DNA of 53,495 bases from contig CACBZW010000002.1 of the NCBI GenBank assembly GCA_902543855.1, positions 1-53,495 on the forward strand. The letters are read 5' to 3'. Source of the DNA: an uncultured Alphaproteobacteria bacterium. GTDB taxonomy: Bacteria > Pseudomonadota > Alphaproteobacteria > HIMB59. A program made the position numbers and the translations under genes. This document shows, in pieces, positions 39,118 to 48,848 of this stretch; within the stretch, counting starts at the first letter, position 1, and every line of letters begins with the position of its first letter. Below the pieces are notes generated by a model. That model had not been told where the DNA came from. It was given only the letters and a program-made list of their open reading frames with translations, and ran no database searches.

Positions 39118-40644
39118 ATGACACTAGATATAGAACCAGTAGTTGATCAAAAAAACTTAAAGCCATCTTTAACTGTAATGGGCATTGGTGGTGCAGGCAG
39201 CAACGCTGTCAATAATATGATCCAATCAAATTTAAACAATGTTGATTTTATTGTAGCAAATACCGATGCACAAGCTCTTGAAAATTCTCTTTGTTATAAT
39301 CGTATACAATTAGGTTTAGAAAAAACTAAAGGTTTAGGCGCAGGTGCGGATCCAGTCATTGGAAAAGATGCTGCTGAAGAAAGTATAGATTTAATATCAG
39401 AAGAACTTAGAAATACAAATATGTTATTTTTAACAGCTGGTTTGGGTGGAGGCACAGGAACAGGTGCTTTACCTGTTATTGCTAGCATTGCAAAAAAACT
39501 AGGAATTGTGACTGTTGCAATAGTCTCAACTCCATTTAACTTTGAAGGCACCAAGAGAATGAATTTAGCATTACAAGGACTTGAAGAAGTAAAAAGTAAT
39601 GTAGACACATTATTAATAATACCTAACCAAAACTTATTTAAAGTATCTAATGAGCAAACTTCTTTTGCTGAAGCATTTAAAAAAGCAGATAATGTTCTGT
39701 TTGATGGAGTAAAAGGGCTTACTGATTTAATTACTCAACCAGGACTGATAAACTTAGATTTTGCAGATGTTAGAACTGTTATAAAAGAAATGGGATTTGC
39801 AATGATGGGCACAGCTGTTGCAGAGGGAGATAATAAGGCCGTAGAAGCTTCTAATCTAGCTCTGACAAATCCTCTAATTGAAAATATAGATATGAACACT
39901 GCTAAAGGAGTCATTGTAAATATTTCTGGTGGGAATGACATGACATTATTAGAGGTAGATCATGCTGCCAATATTATAAGACAAAGTGTAAATCCTGAGG
40001 CCAATATAATATTTGGTTCTTTGATAGACGACACCCTTCAAGGCAAACTCAAAATTAGTATTTTTGCAACAGGTATAGAAGCTACTGGAAAAAAAATCCT
40101 ATATTATCCTGAGTCTGAAAATAATTCAGGTTTTAGTTCTATTCAAAATAAGATTGATGATAGCTTAACAGAGGAGACAACTGATATTGTGCCTGATGAG
40201 GATATTTCAAGTATAGTTGAGAAAAATTTGGGTACACATGACAAAGATGGATTTAATTTATCTAGTGATATGGAACAAAAAGTAAATGATGAAGAAGATT
40301 TAAGCAATAAAAGTAATGAAAATAGTGTTAATTTTGGAAATCTTGAAGAGAAAAAGAAAACTGGTTTTTTTAGCATGCTCTCTAATTTGATGTCATCTGA
40401 TAAAAAATCAACTGTAGTTAGTGACAAAAGTCCAGATAAGAGGAAAAAGGCAAAAAAAACAAAGACAGATCCTAACCTTTTTCTATTTAGTGATATTGTT
40501 GAGGATGACACTGTTTTATCAAATGAAAAAAATGATCTTACCGAAAGTTCAGAGATTTCAGATATTTCAGATTTTAGTAATGAAAATGATGCTATTGAGG
40601 ATATAGATACCCCATCATATCTTCGTAAAGGATCAAACCAATAA
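39118..40644 (+). CDS. ftsZ: FtsZ
   Basis: VMGIGGAGSNAVNNMI; ADPVIGKDAAEESID; LTAGLGGGTGTGALPVIA; long linker; C-terminal EDIDTPSYLRKGSNQ. Confidence 0.97.
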   Translation: MTLDIEPVVDQKNLKPSLTVMGIGGAGSNAVNNMIQSNLNNVDFIVANTDAQALENSLCYNRIQLGLEKTKGLGAGADPVIGKDAAEESIDLISEELRNTNMLFLTAGLGGGTGTGALPVIASIAKKLGIVTVAIVSTPFNFEGTKRMNLALQGLEEVKSNVDTLLIIPNQNLFKVSNEQTSFAEAFKKADNVLFDGVKGLTDLITQPGLINLDFADVRTVIKEMGFAMMGTAVAEGDNKAVEASNLALTNPLIENIDMNTAKGVIVNISGGNDMTLLEVDHAANIIRQSVNPEANIIFGSLIDDTLQGKLKISIFATGIEATGKKILYYPESENNSGFSSIQNKIDDSLTEETTDIVPDEDISSIVEKNLGTHDKDGFNLSSDMEQKVNDEEDLSNKSNENSVNFGNLEEKKKTGFFSMLSNLMSSDKKSTVVSDKSPDKRKKAKKTKTDPNLFLFSDIVEDDTVLSNEKNDLTESSEISDISDFSNENDAIEDIDTPSYLRKGSNQ

Positions 40645-40712
40645 ACTTAAATAATACAAAGTTTTACAATTATAAAGTAATACTTTTTGGGTATTTTCTT
40701 AATATTCCTTAA

Positions 40713-41570
40713 ATGAAGAGTTTTACTATAAAAGACCCTATACGCTTTAATGGAATCGGTCTACATACTGGTGTCAATACAAATATTACTCTTAAACCTG
40801 CCCCTGTAAATTCTGGTATATTTTTTAACAGAGCAGATAAATCTAAGATTATACCTGCAAAATGGGATAATGTAATTTCTACAAAATTTTCAACTAACAT
40901 TGCTTCAGATGGAGTTGAAGTTAAAACTGTTGAACACTTATTGAGCGCTCTAGCAGGTCTGCATATTAATAACTGTGAAATTTTAATTGATAATGTTGAA
41001 GTTCCTATTCTTGATGGTAGTTCTGATGTGTTTGTCAATAGTATCTTAAAAAAAGGATTAAAAGAGCAAGACTCTGAACAAAATATTTTAGAAATAACTA
41101 ATCCAGTTAAATTTTCATGTGATTATGGATATGCTGAGTTAATACCTAACTCTTCAAATGATGAAGGTTTAAATATAAATTTAAAATCTAGTTTTGATGG
41201 AAAGTATGAGGATCAAGATATTAAAATTTCAAACTTAAATGGTAACTACATAGAGTCTATATCAAAAGCAAGAACGTTTGGTTTTTTTCAAGAAATAGAA
41301 TACCTCAAGTCACAAAATTTAATCAAAGGTGGCTCACTAGATAATGCCATTGTGATTAAAAATAAAAAACCACTTAATAAAGATGGATTAAGGTTTGATA
41401 ATGAATTAATGCGTCATAAGGTTTTGGATGTAGTCGGCGATCTTTATTTATCCGGCTACCCTGTTATTGGAACTTACAATGGTTATAAAACAGGCCACTT
41501 CATTACAAATAATTTGCTAAAAGAGTTATTTAAATCAAAAGATAACTATAAGATACATAAAATTAACTAA
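40713..41570 (+). CDS. lpxC: UDP-3-O-acyl-N-acetylglucosamine deacetylase
   Basis: FNGIGLHTGVNTNITLKPAPVNSGIFF; VEHLLSALAGLHINNCEILIDNVEVPILDGSS; LRFDNELMRHKVLDVVGDLYLSGYPVIG. Confidence 0.96.
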   Translation: MKSFTIKDPIRFNGIGLHTGVNTNITLKPAPVNSGIFFNRADKSKIIPAKWDNVISTKFSTNIASDGVEVKTVEHLLSALAGLHINNCEILIDNVEVPILDGSSDVFVNSILKKGLKEQDSEQNILEITNPVKFSCDYGYAELIPNSSNDEGLNINLKSSFDGKYEDQDIKISNLNGNYIESISKARTFGFFQEIEYLKSQNLIKGGSLDNAIVIKNKKPLNKDGLRFDNELMRHKVLDVVGDLYLSGYPVIGTYNGYKTGHFITNNLLKELFKSKDNYKIHKIN

Positions 41571-42955
41571 ACCATCTTTTTTGGATTAGTATATTTATTA
41601 AATTCTTCCTCAGATAAATTAGTTAGTTCCATACACGACTCTTTTAGTGATATATTTCTATTATATGCATTTAGTGCTACCTTTGAGGCAAGATCATAGC
41701 CAATAACTTTGGTTAAAGGAGTCACTAGCATTAATGAGCGATTTAAAAGTTCATTTACTCTTTTTTTATTAACTTTTAATCCTCTCAAACATTTTTTATT
41801 AAATGAAGCCATAGCCTCACTAATCAAACTAATTGCATCAAGAGTATTATGAATAATTAATGGATTATAAACATTCAATTGGAAATGGCCTTGAGTACAG
41901 GCAAAGGCTATAGAATTTCTAAGACCACTCACATGTGTACACACCATCGATAATGCCTCACATTGTGTAGGGTTTATTTTTCCTGGCATGATTGATGAGC
42001 CAGGTTCATTTGTAGGAAGAATTAACTCAGAAATTCCACTTCTTGGTCCAGATGCTAGTACCCTAATATCATTTGCCATTTTAAATAAAGCACTCGTTAA
42101 AATTTCAACACCTGACATTACCTCAATAAACACATCATGAGAAGCAAGAGACTCGTATTTATTAGGAGCAGATTTAAAAGGAAGTCCTGTTTCTTTTTTT
42201 AAATATTTAATAAATTTTTTAGAAAAATTTTTTGGTGCATTTACTCCAGATCCAACAGCAGTTCCTCCTTGAGCTAGTTCGTAAAGCTTATTTAAACTTT
42301 TTTTTATAACATTTTCTGCATAAGAGATTTGATCATGAAATGCTAAAAATTCATTTGAAAATTTAATTGGTGTCGCATCTTGAGTATGAGTTCTACCGAT
42401 TTTAATAATTCCTTTGAATTCAGTAATTTTCTTTTTTAAAGTTTTTTTAAAAAAATCTATTTCAGGAAGTAAATTATTTTTTAATGATAGCACTGTAGCT
42501 ATATGCATAGCAGTAGGAATGCTATCGTTTGATGATTGAGATTTATTAATGTGATCATTAGGATGAAGTGGAGTATTTGTTGGAAGTTTTCTTCCTAATA
42601 ACTGATTACTTTTATTCGCAATAACCTCATTAAGGTTCATATTGATTTGTGTACCAGATCCAGTTTGCCACACAACAAGAGGAAAGTGATCATTCAATTT
42701 TCCAGAAAGTATTAAATCACAAACTTTTCCGATAATTTTGACATGATTTTTTGGTAAAAGTTTTAATTCTGCATTTGCAAAAGCACATGATTTTTTTTGC
42801 AAAGCAAGAGCTTCTATAAAAATATTTTGAAAATGAAATTTCCCAATACCTATTTGAAAGTTTTCTAATGATCTTTGAGTTTGTGCCCCCCAAAGTTTTG
42901 TGCTTTCAACTTTAATTTTACCTAAACTATCTTTTTCAATGCGAAATTTGACCAT
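41567..42955 (-). CDS. fumC: Class II fumarate hydratase
   Basis: ESTKLWGAQTQRSLENFQIG; WQTGSGTQINMNLNEVIAN; HPNDHINKSQSSNDSIPTAMHI; GRTHTQDATPIKFS; GSSIMPGKINPTQCEAL. Confidence 0.97.
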   Translation of the reverse strand: MVKFRIEKDSLGKIKVESTKLWGAQTQRSLENFQIGIGKFHFQNIFIEALALQKKSCAFANAELKLLPKNHVKIIGKVCDLILSGKLNDHFPLVVWQTGSGTQINMNLNEVIANKSNQLLGRKLPTNTPLHPNDHINKSQSSNDSIPTAMHIATVLSLKNNLLPEIDFFKKTLKKKITEFKGIIKIGRTHTQDATPIKFSNEFLAFHDQISYAENVIKKSLNKLYELAQGGTAVGSGVNAPKNFSKKFIKYLKKETGLPFKSAPNKYESLASHDVFIEVMSGVEILTSALFKMANDIRVLASGPRSGISELILPTNEPGSSIMPGKINPTQCEALSMVCTHVSGLRNSIAFACTQGHFQLNVYNPLIIHNTLDAISLISEAMASFNKKCLRGLKVNKKRVNELLNRSLMLVTPLTKVIGYDLASKVALNAYNRNISLKESCMELTNLSEEEFNKYTNPKKMV

Positions 42956-42983
42956 GAGTAATTAATAATATATATCAAATTCA

Positions 42984-43607
42984 ATGAAAAATATTTTATT
43001 AATTCGCCATGGTCAAAGCGAGTGGAATAAATTAAATCTTTTTACTGGCTTTAAAAATATTGAATTATCTGAACAAGGCATTGAGGAGGCGAATAAAGCG
43101 GGGCAAAATTTCAAAAATTTAGATATTAAATTCAATATTGTATTTACAAGCGAATTAAAAAGAGCACAAGAAACTGCTAAAATAATTCTTAAAAACCTTG
43201 ATCAGTGGGATTTTTTAAATAATGAAGGAAAAATAATTTCAAACATTAATTTAAATGAGAGAGATTATGGCGATCTAACGGGTTTAAACAAAAAAGAAAC
43301 TGCTGAAAAATTTGGAGAAGAACAAGTTCATAAATGGAGAAGGGGTTATTCTGATCAACCCCCTAACGGTGAAAGTCTTGAAGATGTGGTCAGAAGAGTA
43401 ACAAAATATTTTGAAGAAGCTATAAAACCTGTTATTCAAAGCGATGAAAATAAAAATATTTTAATTGCAGCACATGGGAACTCTCTAAGAGCGCTTTTAA
43501 TTGTAATGAATATTTATGAACCAAGTAATATTAATTCTGTTGAACTCTCAACTGGTGTTCCGATACATGTTATCTTAAAAGATAATAAGTTTAGTATTAA
43601 AGATTAA
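42984..43607 (+). CDS. gpmA: 2,3-bisphosphoglycerate-dependent phosphoglycerate mutase
   Basis: LIRHGQSEWNKLNLFTGFKNIELSEQGIEEA; TSELKRAQETAKII; LNERDYGDLTGLNK; AAHGNSLRALLIVM. Confidence 0.95.
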   Translation: MKNILLIRHGQSEWNKLNLFTGFKNIELSEQGIEEANKAGQNFKNLDIKFNIVFTSELKRAQETAKIILKNLDQWDFLNNEGKIISNINLNERDYGDLTGLNKKETAEKFGEEQVHKWRRGYSDQPPNGESLEDVVRRVTKYFEEAIKPVIQSDENKNILIAAHGNSLRALLIVMNIYEPSNINSVELSTGVPIHVILKDNKFSIKD

Positions 43608-43611
43608 TTAA

Positions 43612-44211
43612 TTGATAGATATAGCTTTAATTATAGCAATCGTATCATATTACACTGTAATGTTTATTACACCTGGGCCTAACAATGCTATGTTAACGAT
43701 TTCAGGTTTAAAATTTGGTTTTAAAAGGTCTTTACCGCATATTACTGGTATTTCTTTAGGTCATGCTCTTCAAGTCTCATTAATTTGTACAGGTTTAGGG
43801 TTAATTTTGATCAATAAACCAGAATTTCAAATGATACTAAAATGGCTTTGTTTTTTTTATCTCATTTATTTAGCTTATCAAATGATTGGATCTTTAAAGG
43901 AATACAAGAAAGATACAGGTAGACCTTTAAATATATACGAAGCTGCTCTTTTTCAATGGATAAACCCTAAGGCATGGACGATTGCTATTACAGTGGCATC
44001 TGGTTTTATGCCTCTAGAAGAAAAGTTTTGGATAGCTGTTGTTTTCACAGGGTTGATGTCATCATTGGTAAGCTTTCCATGTATAAGTTTATGGGCACTT
44101 TTTGGAAGTTTGATTAAAAATTTAGTATCGAATCCCAAATTAAAAAGAAGTTTTGAGTATTTGTTTGCATTATTATTAGTATCTACGGGAATTTATTTGA
44201 TATTAAACTAA
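43612..44211 (+). CDS. LysE/RhtB family amino-acid exporter
   Basis: TTG start; MFITPGPNNAMLTISGLKFGFKRSLPHITGISLGH; QWINPKAWTIAIT; several TM segments. Confidence 0.9.
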   Translation: MIDIALIIAIVSYYTVMFITPGPNNAMLTISGLKFGFKRSLPHITGISLGHALQVSLICTGLGLILINKPEFQMILKWLCFFYLIYLAYQMIGSLKEYKKDTGRPLNIYEAALFQWINPKAWTIAITVASGFMPLEEKFWIAVVFTGLMSSLVSFPCISLWALFGSLIKNLVSNPKLKRSFEYLFALLLVSTGIYLILN

Positions 44212-44754
44212 TTTTTCAAGTAAATTTAAATAACGAAAATTAATATATCCTTTTTTGGATAAATAAAATTTTTCAATGCTATCTCTTTTTAAAGAATTAC
44301 AAAATACTGGTAATTTTGCTTTTAATTTTTTACTTATATTAATAGTTGATTTTAGCAAATGCTCTTTATTAGTAGATTTTAAAATTTTGATTGAGTGTTT
44401 ACCGCTCAATAAATCATAAATTAATAGAGAGCAATTATTTTTTAAAATTTTATTTAACATTGCTCTATTTTGCTCAACATATTCAAAAATATCGAATAAG
44501 ACTAAGTAATTTTGATTTGACTTAATTTGACTTATTTTCAAACCTTGCATTGATAAAAATAAATCTATTTTTTGATTAGTATAATATTTACAACCTGCCG
44601 AAATATACTCTTTATCTTCAATTATTCTGTTAGTAAATTTTTCAATATAAAAGTTGAATTTTGCTGATGCATTTTTTAGTTCAATAATATCATCTGGTAC
44701 AAGGGGCATTCTTGTTTCTTTTTTGGCCTTATCTGAGAGCATACAAATATTCAT
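44203..44754 (-). CDS. Stand-alone protein resembling the N-terminal domain of alanine dehydrogenase/PNT (no NAD-binding domain)
   Basis: ICMLSDKAKKETRMPLVPDDIIELKNASAKFNFYIEKFTNRIIEDKEYISAGCKYYTNQKIDLFLSMQGLK resembles AlaDh_PNT_N; 183 aa only. Confidence 0.55.
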   Translation of the reverse strand: MNICMLSDKAKKETRMPLVPDDIIELKNASAKFNFYIEKFTNRIIEDKEYISAGCKYYTNQKIDLFLSMQGLKISQIKSNQNYLVLFDIFEYVEQNRAMLNKILKNNCSLLIYDLLSGKHSIKILKSTNKEHLLKSTINISKKLKAKLPVFCNSLKRDSIEKFYLSKKGYINFRYLNLLEKLV

Positions 44755-44783
44755 AATTAAAAAAAAATATATACTATAATCTT

Positions 44784-45773
44784 ATGAAGTTAATTCCAGA
44801 ATGGGAAGCACATGATAAATGTCTAATGGCTTGGCCATGTAATAAAAATCTTTATAACGAAATAATTAAAGATGCCAGATTAGAAATGGCTAATTTAGCT
44901 AATTGTATTTCAGATGAAGAAACAGTTTATATGTATTGTAATAAAGAGGATTATAATGATTGTAAAAAATATATTAATAATCAAAAAATAAATATTTTTC
45001 AACTAGAACTAGATGACTCTTGGATGAGAGATATTGCACCAATCTTTATAAAAGAGGACAATGAACTTAAATGTATTAACTTTAATTTTAATGGTTATGG
45101 AAAATATCCAAATTATTTAAATGATAATAAAGTAGGTGAGTATATCTCAAATCAATTTTCAATTACTTCATATTTAAATGATCTTACGTTAGAAGGGGGT
45201 GCTATTACTTACGATGAATACGGAAACTTGTTTTCCACTGAAAGTGTGCTACTTAACCCAAATAGAAATAATCCTGAAAAAGCAAAAATAGAGCAAACAC
45301 TGACTAGTTTATTTGACTTAAATTCAATAATTTGGATCCCCGAAGGTTTAAAAGATGACGATACTGATGGGCACATAGACAATATTTTATGCCCTATTGG
45401 AAATAGAAAATATTTAATAGCTAAAAGTTATGATTTAGACGATTTGAATTCAAATAATTTAACTAAGATTAAATCAATTATTCTAAATAACCTATCTAGC
45501 ATTGACGGTAATATAGAATTAATTGATATACCACTACCTTCAAAAATAGTTGTCAATGATAAAAAGCTTATTGCCTCGTATATAAATTTTTATTTTTCAA
45601 AGCATAAAATCTTCGTTCCAAAATTTAATGTTAAAGAAGATGAAATGGTTTATGATATTTTTAAAGATATTTTTAAAGATAAAAAAATTGAGATGATTGA
45701 AACTTCACATATAAATTATGGTGGGGGTAATATCCATTGTGTTACTATGAATGTGCCAAAAAATGTCAATTAA
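44784..45773 (+). CDS. aguA: Agmatine deiminase family protein
   Basis: MKLIPEWEAHDKCLMAWP; DDSWMRDIAPIFI; LEGGAITYDEYGNLFSTESVLLNPNRN; DDTDGHIDNILCP; INYGGGNIHCVTMNVPK (catalytic Cys). Confidence 0.93.
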   Translation: MKLIPEWEAHDKCLMAWPCNKNLYNEIIKDARLEMANLANCISDEETVYMYCNKEDYNDCKKYINNQKINIFQLELDDSWMRDIAPIFIKEDNELKCINFNFNGYGKYPNYLNDNKVGEYISNQFSITSYLNDLTLEGGAITYDEYGNLFSTESVLLNPNRNNPEKAKIEQTLTSLFDLNSIIWIPEGLKDDDTDGHIDNILCPIGNRKYLIAKSYDLDDLNSNNLTKIKSIILNNLSSIDGNIELIDIPLPSKIVVNDKKLIASYINFYFSKHKIFVPKFNVKEDEMVYDIFKDIFKDKKIEMIETSHINYGGGNIHCVTMNVPKNVN

Positions 45774-46620
45774 GGTTGCTGCTTCACAATTTAAATCAAT
45801 AAAAGAAAAAAAAGATTTAAATATAAATAAGGCTATACATATTGCTCAGCAAGCATCTAAGGAATATGTTAATATTTTCCTCCTACAGGAGTTATTTCAA
45901 ACTGAGTACTTTTGCTCAACTCAGGATAAAAAGTTTTTTAATTACGCAATTGAATTTCCTAATGACAAACTTTTTGAAATTTTTTCTAATTTTTGTAAGA
46001 AAAATAATATGGTAATGCCGATCAGTTTTTTTGAAAAAAAAGAAAATAATTTTTTTAATTCTCTAGTTGTGATTAATGCTGATGGTAAATTAAGTGATTT
46101 ATATAGAAAGTCCCATATTCCCGAGGGTCCTGGTTATAACGAAAAGTTTTACTTTAAACCCGGAGATACTGGCTTCAAAGTATTTAAGACAAAATTTGGA
46201 AATCTTGGTTGTGGTATATGCTGGGATCAATGGTTTCCTGAATGTGCGAGATCTATGACACTTTCTGGTGCAGATATTTTATTATATCCCACAGCAATTG
46301 GTTCTGAGCCTCAAGACCCTTTATTAGACACAAAAGATCACTGGCAAAACGTAATGAAAGGTCATGCAGCTGCAAATCAAATTCCAGTCATAGCTTCTAA
46401 TAGAATTGGAACAGAAAATGAAGGTTCAATATCTGTTACATTTTATGGAAGTTCCTTTATCGCTAACCATTTGGGTAATATTGAAATTGAAATGGACAAA
46501 AAAGATGAGGGCTTTGTATCTAAGAATTTCGACTTTTCAGAAATAACAAAATACCGCCAATCTTGGGGAAATTTTAGAGATCGTAGACCAGATCTATATA
46601 AAAAAATTTGTGATTTTTAA
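45751..46620 (+). CDS. aguB: N-carbamoylputrescine amidase (nitrilase superfamily)
   Basis: LLQELFQTEYFCSTQD; YRKSHIPEGPGYNEKFYFKPGDTGFKVF; GCGICWDQWFPECARSMTLSGADILLYPTAIGSEP. ATG 45763 is a plausible start. Confidence 0.93.
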   Translation: MCQKMSIKVAASQFKSIKEKKDLNINKAIHIAQQASKEYVNIFLLQELFQTEYFCSTQDKKFFNYAIEFPNDKLFEIFSNFCKKNNMVMPISFFEKKENNFFNSLVVINADGKLSDLYRKSHIPEGPGYNEKFYFKPGDTGFKVFKTKFGNLGCGICWDQWFPECARSMTLSGADILLYPTAIGSEPQDPLLDTKDHWQNVMKGHAAANQIPVIASNRIGTENEGSISVTFYGSSFIANHLGNIEIEMDKKDEGFVSKNFDFSEITKYRQSWGNFRDRRPDLYKKICDF

Positions 46621-46670
46621 AAAAAATTATCATATTATTCAAATTCTACTTATTTAAGAGGAGAGGTAAT

Positions 46671-47738
46671 ATGAATAAATTTTTAACAGCTCTTTTAGTG
46701 TTAACACTCCCTATGAGTTTAAGCGCTAAAGAAGAGTTATTTATATACAATTGGTCCGATTACATAGCTGAAGATACAATTGCAAATTTTGAGGAAGAAA
46801 CTGGTATTGATGTAACATACGATGTATTTGACTCAAACGAAGTTCTAGAGGCTAAGCTTTTAGCTGGAGGAAGTGGTTATGACTTAGTTGTTCCATCAGG
46901 CTCCTTTATGGAAAACCAAATTAAAGCTGGAGTTTTTCAAAAACTTGATAAAAGTATGATTCCAAACCTCAAAAATTTAGATCCAAGTGTTTTAGAAAAA
47001 ACTGATGCTCATGATCCAGGTGGGGAATACTCTGTTAATTACATGTATGGCACAACTGGAATTGGCTACAATGTTGCTGCCGTCGAGGAAAGAGGCGGAG
47101 ATGTTGAGTCATGGGACATAATATTTGATGTTGATCAAATTTCTAAATATGAAGATTGTGGTGTGGCTTTCTTAGATGCACCAAGTGAAATTGTTGAGAT
47201 TGCTTTAAATTATCTTGGCCATGACCCAAATACAGAAAACACTAAAGCTAATCAAGAGGCACTAGAATTATTGAATAATATTAGACCTTATATAAAGTAT
47301 TTTGACTCTTCTCAGTACATTGATGATTTAGCAAATGGTGAGATTTGCTTAGCAATAGGTTGGTCAGGTGATGTATTTATAGCGGCATACGAGGAAATCG
47401 AAGAGGTCTGGTATTCAATTCCTAATGAAGGAACAGTAATTTGGTTTGATATGATGGGAATTCCAGCAGACGCAAAAAACGTAGAAAATGCTCATAAATT
47501 TATAGATTATATTTTGAGACCAGAAGTTGTTGCAGAGATTACTAACTATGTGTGGTACTCAAATCCTAATCTAGTAGCTAACACAACTGAAGGTTTGATA
47601 GATCCTGATATTCTTTCAGACCCAGCTATTTATCCAACAGAAGAGACATTAACTAAACTTTTTGCAGATACAGCTGACTCACCTCAAAAGTCTAGGATAT
47701 CTTCGAGAGTATTTAATAGTTTTAAAGCTTCTCAATAA
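46671..47738 (+). CDS. potF: Spermidine/putrescine-type ABC transporter substrate-binding protein (PotF-like)
   Basis: Signal peptide; LFIYNWSDYIAEDTIANFEEETGIDVTYDVFDSNEVLEAKLLAGGSGYDLVVPSG; strong SD (aagaggagaggt) upstream. Confidence 0.93.
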   Translation: MNKFLTALLVLTLPMSLSAKEELFIYNWSDYIAEDTIANFEEETGIDVTYDVFDSNEVLEAKLLAGGSGYDLVVPSGSFMENQIKAGVFQKLDKSMIPNLKNLDPSVLEKTDAHDPGGEYSVNYMYGTTGIGYNVAAVEERGGDVESWDIIFDVDQISKYEDCGVAFLDAPSEIVEIALNYLGHDPNTENTKANQEALELLNNIRPYIKYFDSSQYIDDLANGEICLAIGWSGDVFIAAYEEIEEVWYSIPNEGTVIWFDMMGIPADAKNVENAHKFIDYILRPEVVAEITNYVWYSNPNLVANTTEGLIDPDILSDPAIYPTEETLTKLFADTADSPQKSRISSRVFNSFKASQ

Positions 47739-47746
47739 TTTAATTA

Positions 47747-47774
47747 AAGCGCAACTTTTACTTAAGTTGCGCTT
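47747..47774 (+). terminator. Perfect 11-bp stem-loop between potF and the ATPase gene
   Basis: aagcgcaactt-ttactt-aagttgcgctt followed by a short T stretch. Confidence 0.8.
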
Positions 47775-47789
47775 TTCACAATCTTTTTT

Positions 47790-48848
47790 ATGTCTGAACC
47801 TTTTTTACAAATCATAGATGTATCAAAAAGGTTTGATAATGTTGTTGCTTTAGACAAAGTTAATCTAAAAATAGCAAAATCTGAAATATTCAGTCTCCTA
47901 GGATCTTCAGGATGTGGTAAGTCAACACTTTTGAGAATTATAGCAGGTTTCGAGAGGCCTGATGAAGGAAGAATTCTACTCGAGGGAAAGGATATCACGA
48001 AACTTCCACCATATGTAAGACCTTTAAATATTATGTTCCAAAATTATGCACTATTTCCGCATTTAAATGTCACTAATAATATCCAGTTTGGACTAAAAGA
48101 AGAAAAAATTTCTAAAGAAGAAATCAATCATCGTGTTAATGAAATTTTAAATTTACTAGAGCTGAATGGTTTAGAGAAAAGAAAAATCAATGAGATATCT
48201 GGTGGTCAACAACAACGTGTAGCATTAGCAAGATGTTTAGTCAAAAAACCAAAATTACTTTTATTGGATGAACCACTTGCAGCATTAGATAAACAGCTAA
48301 GAGTTCAAACACAATTCGAGTTAGTTAATCTACAATATAAGTTAGGCATCACTTTTATTATTGTTACCCATGATCAAGAGGAAGCAATGTCATTATCTGA
48401 CAGAATGGCAATTATGAAAAATGGAGAAATCCTCCAAGTCGGTAATCCTGTTGAGATATATGAAAAACCGAAGGACAAATATATAGCGAATTTTATTGGT
48501 ACAGCCAATATCTTTAATGTTCTTAATAAAAATAATCAAATCATCATTAAAGAATTAAATTATGAAGTTAAAAATATTAACAATAAAGAAAACTATGTTA
48601 AATGTTTAATTAGGCCTGAAAAAATTTCTGTTAAAAAACTTGAAAATCAATCTGATAATTTAAATATTGGTGTAGTTAAAGAAGTAGCTTATTTAGGGAG
48701 CTATACTAAGTATTTAATTGAGGTTAATGGATTTGAATTTTACTCTTTTATACAAAATAGTTTAGTTTCAGATAACCTTCAAATAAGACGGGATGATAAA
48801 GTTCAGATAAGTTTTAACGAAACATCAATATATTTCTTTAATGATTAA
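47790..48848 (+). CDS. potG: Polyamine ABC transporter ATP-binding protein (PotG/PotA-like)
   Basis: LLGSSGCGKSTLLRIIAGFERPDEG; LSGGQQ-type EISGGQQQRVALARCLVKKPKLLLLDEPLAALD; TOBE-like C-terminus. Confidence 0.95.
   Translation: MSEPFLQIIDVSKRFDNVVALDKVNLKIAKSEIFSLLGSSGCGKSTLLRIIAGFERPDEGRILLEGKDITKLPPYVRPLNIMFQNYALFPHLNVTNNIQFGLKEEKISKEEINHRVNEILNLLELNGLEKRKINEISGGQQQRVALARCLVKKPKLLLLDEPLAALDKQLRVQTQFELVNLQYKLGITFIIVTHDQEEAMSLSDRMAIMKNGEILQVGNPVEIYEKPKDKYIANFIGTANIFNVLNKNNQIIIKELNYEVKNINNKENYVKCLIRPEKISVKKLENQSDNLNIGVVKEVAYLGSYTKYLIEVNGFEFYSFIQNSLVSDNLQIRRDDKVQISFNETSIYFFND

Noticed and set aside
39294-40606. Several antisense or alternative-frame ORFs in ftsZ (39294, 39735, 40143, 40421)
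   Set aside because: Result of AT-rich composition and low-complexity FtsZ linker; the FtsZ frame is unambiguous.
45654-45677. 12-bp tandem direct repeat gatatttttaaa x2 in aguA
   Set aside because: Encodes DIFKDIFKD within an intact frame; too short to support a repeat element.
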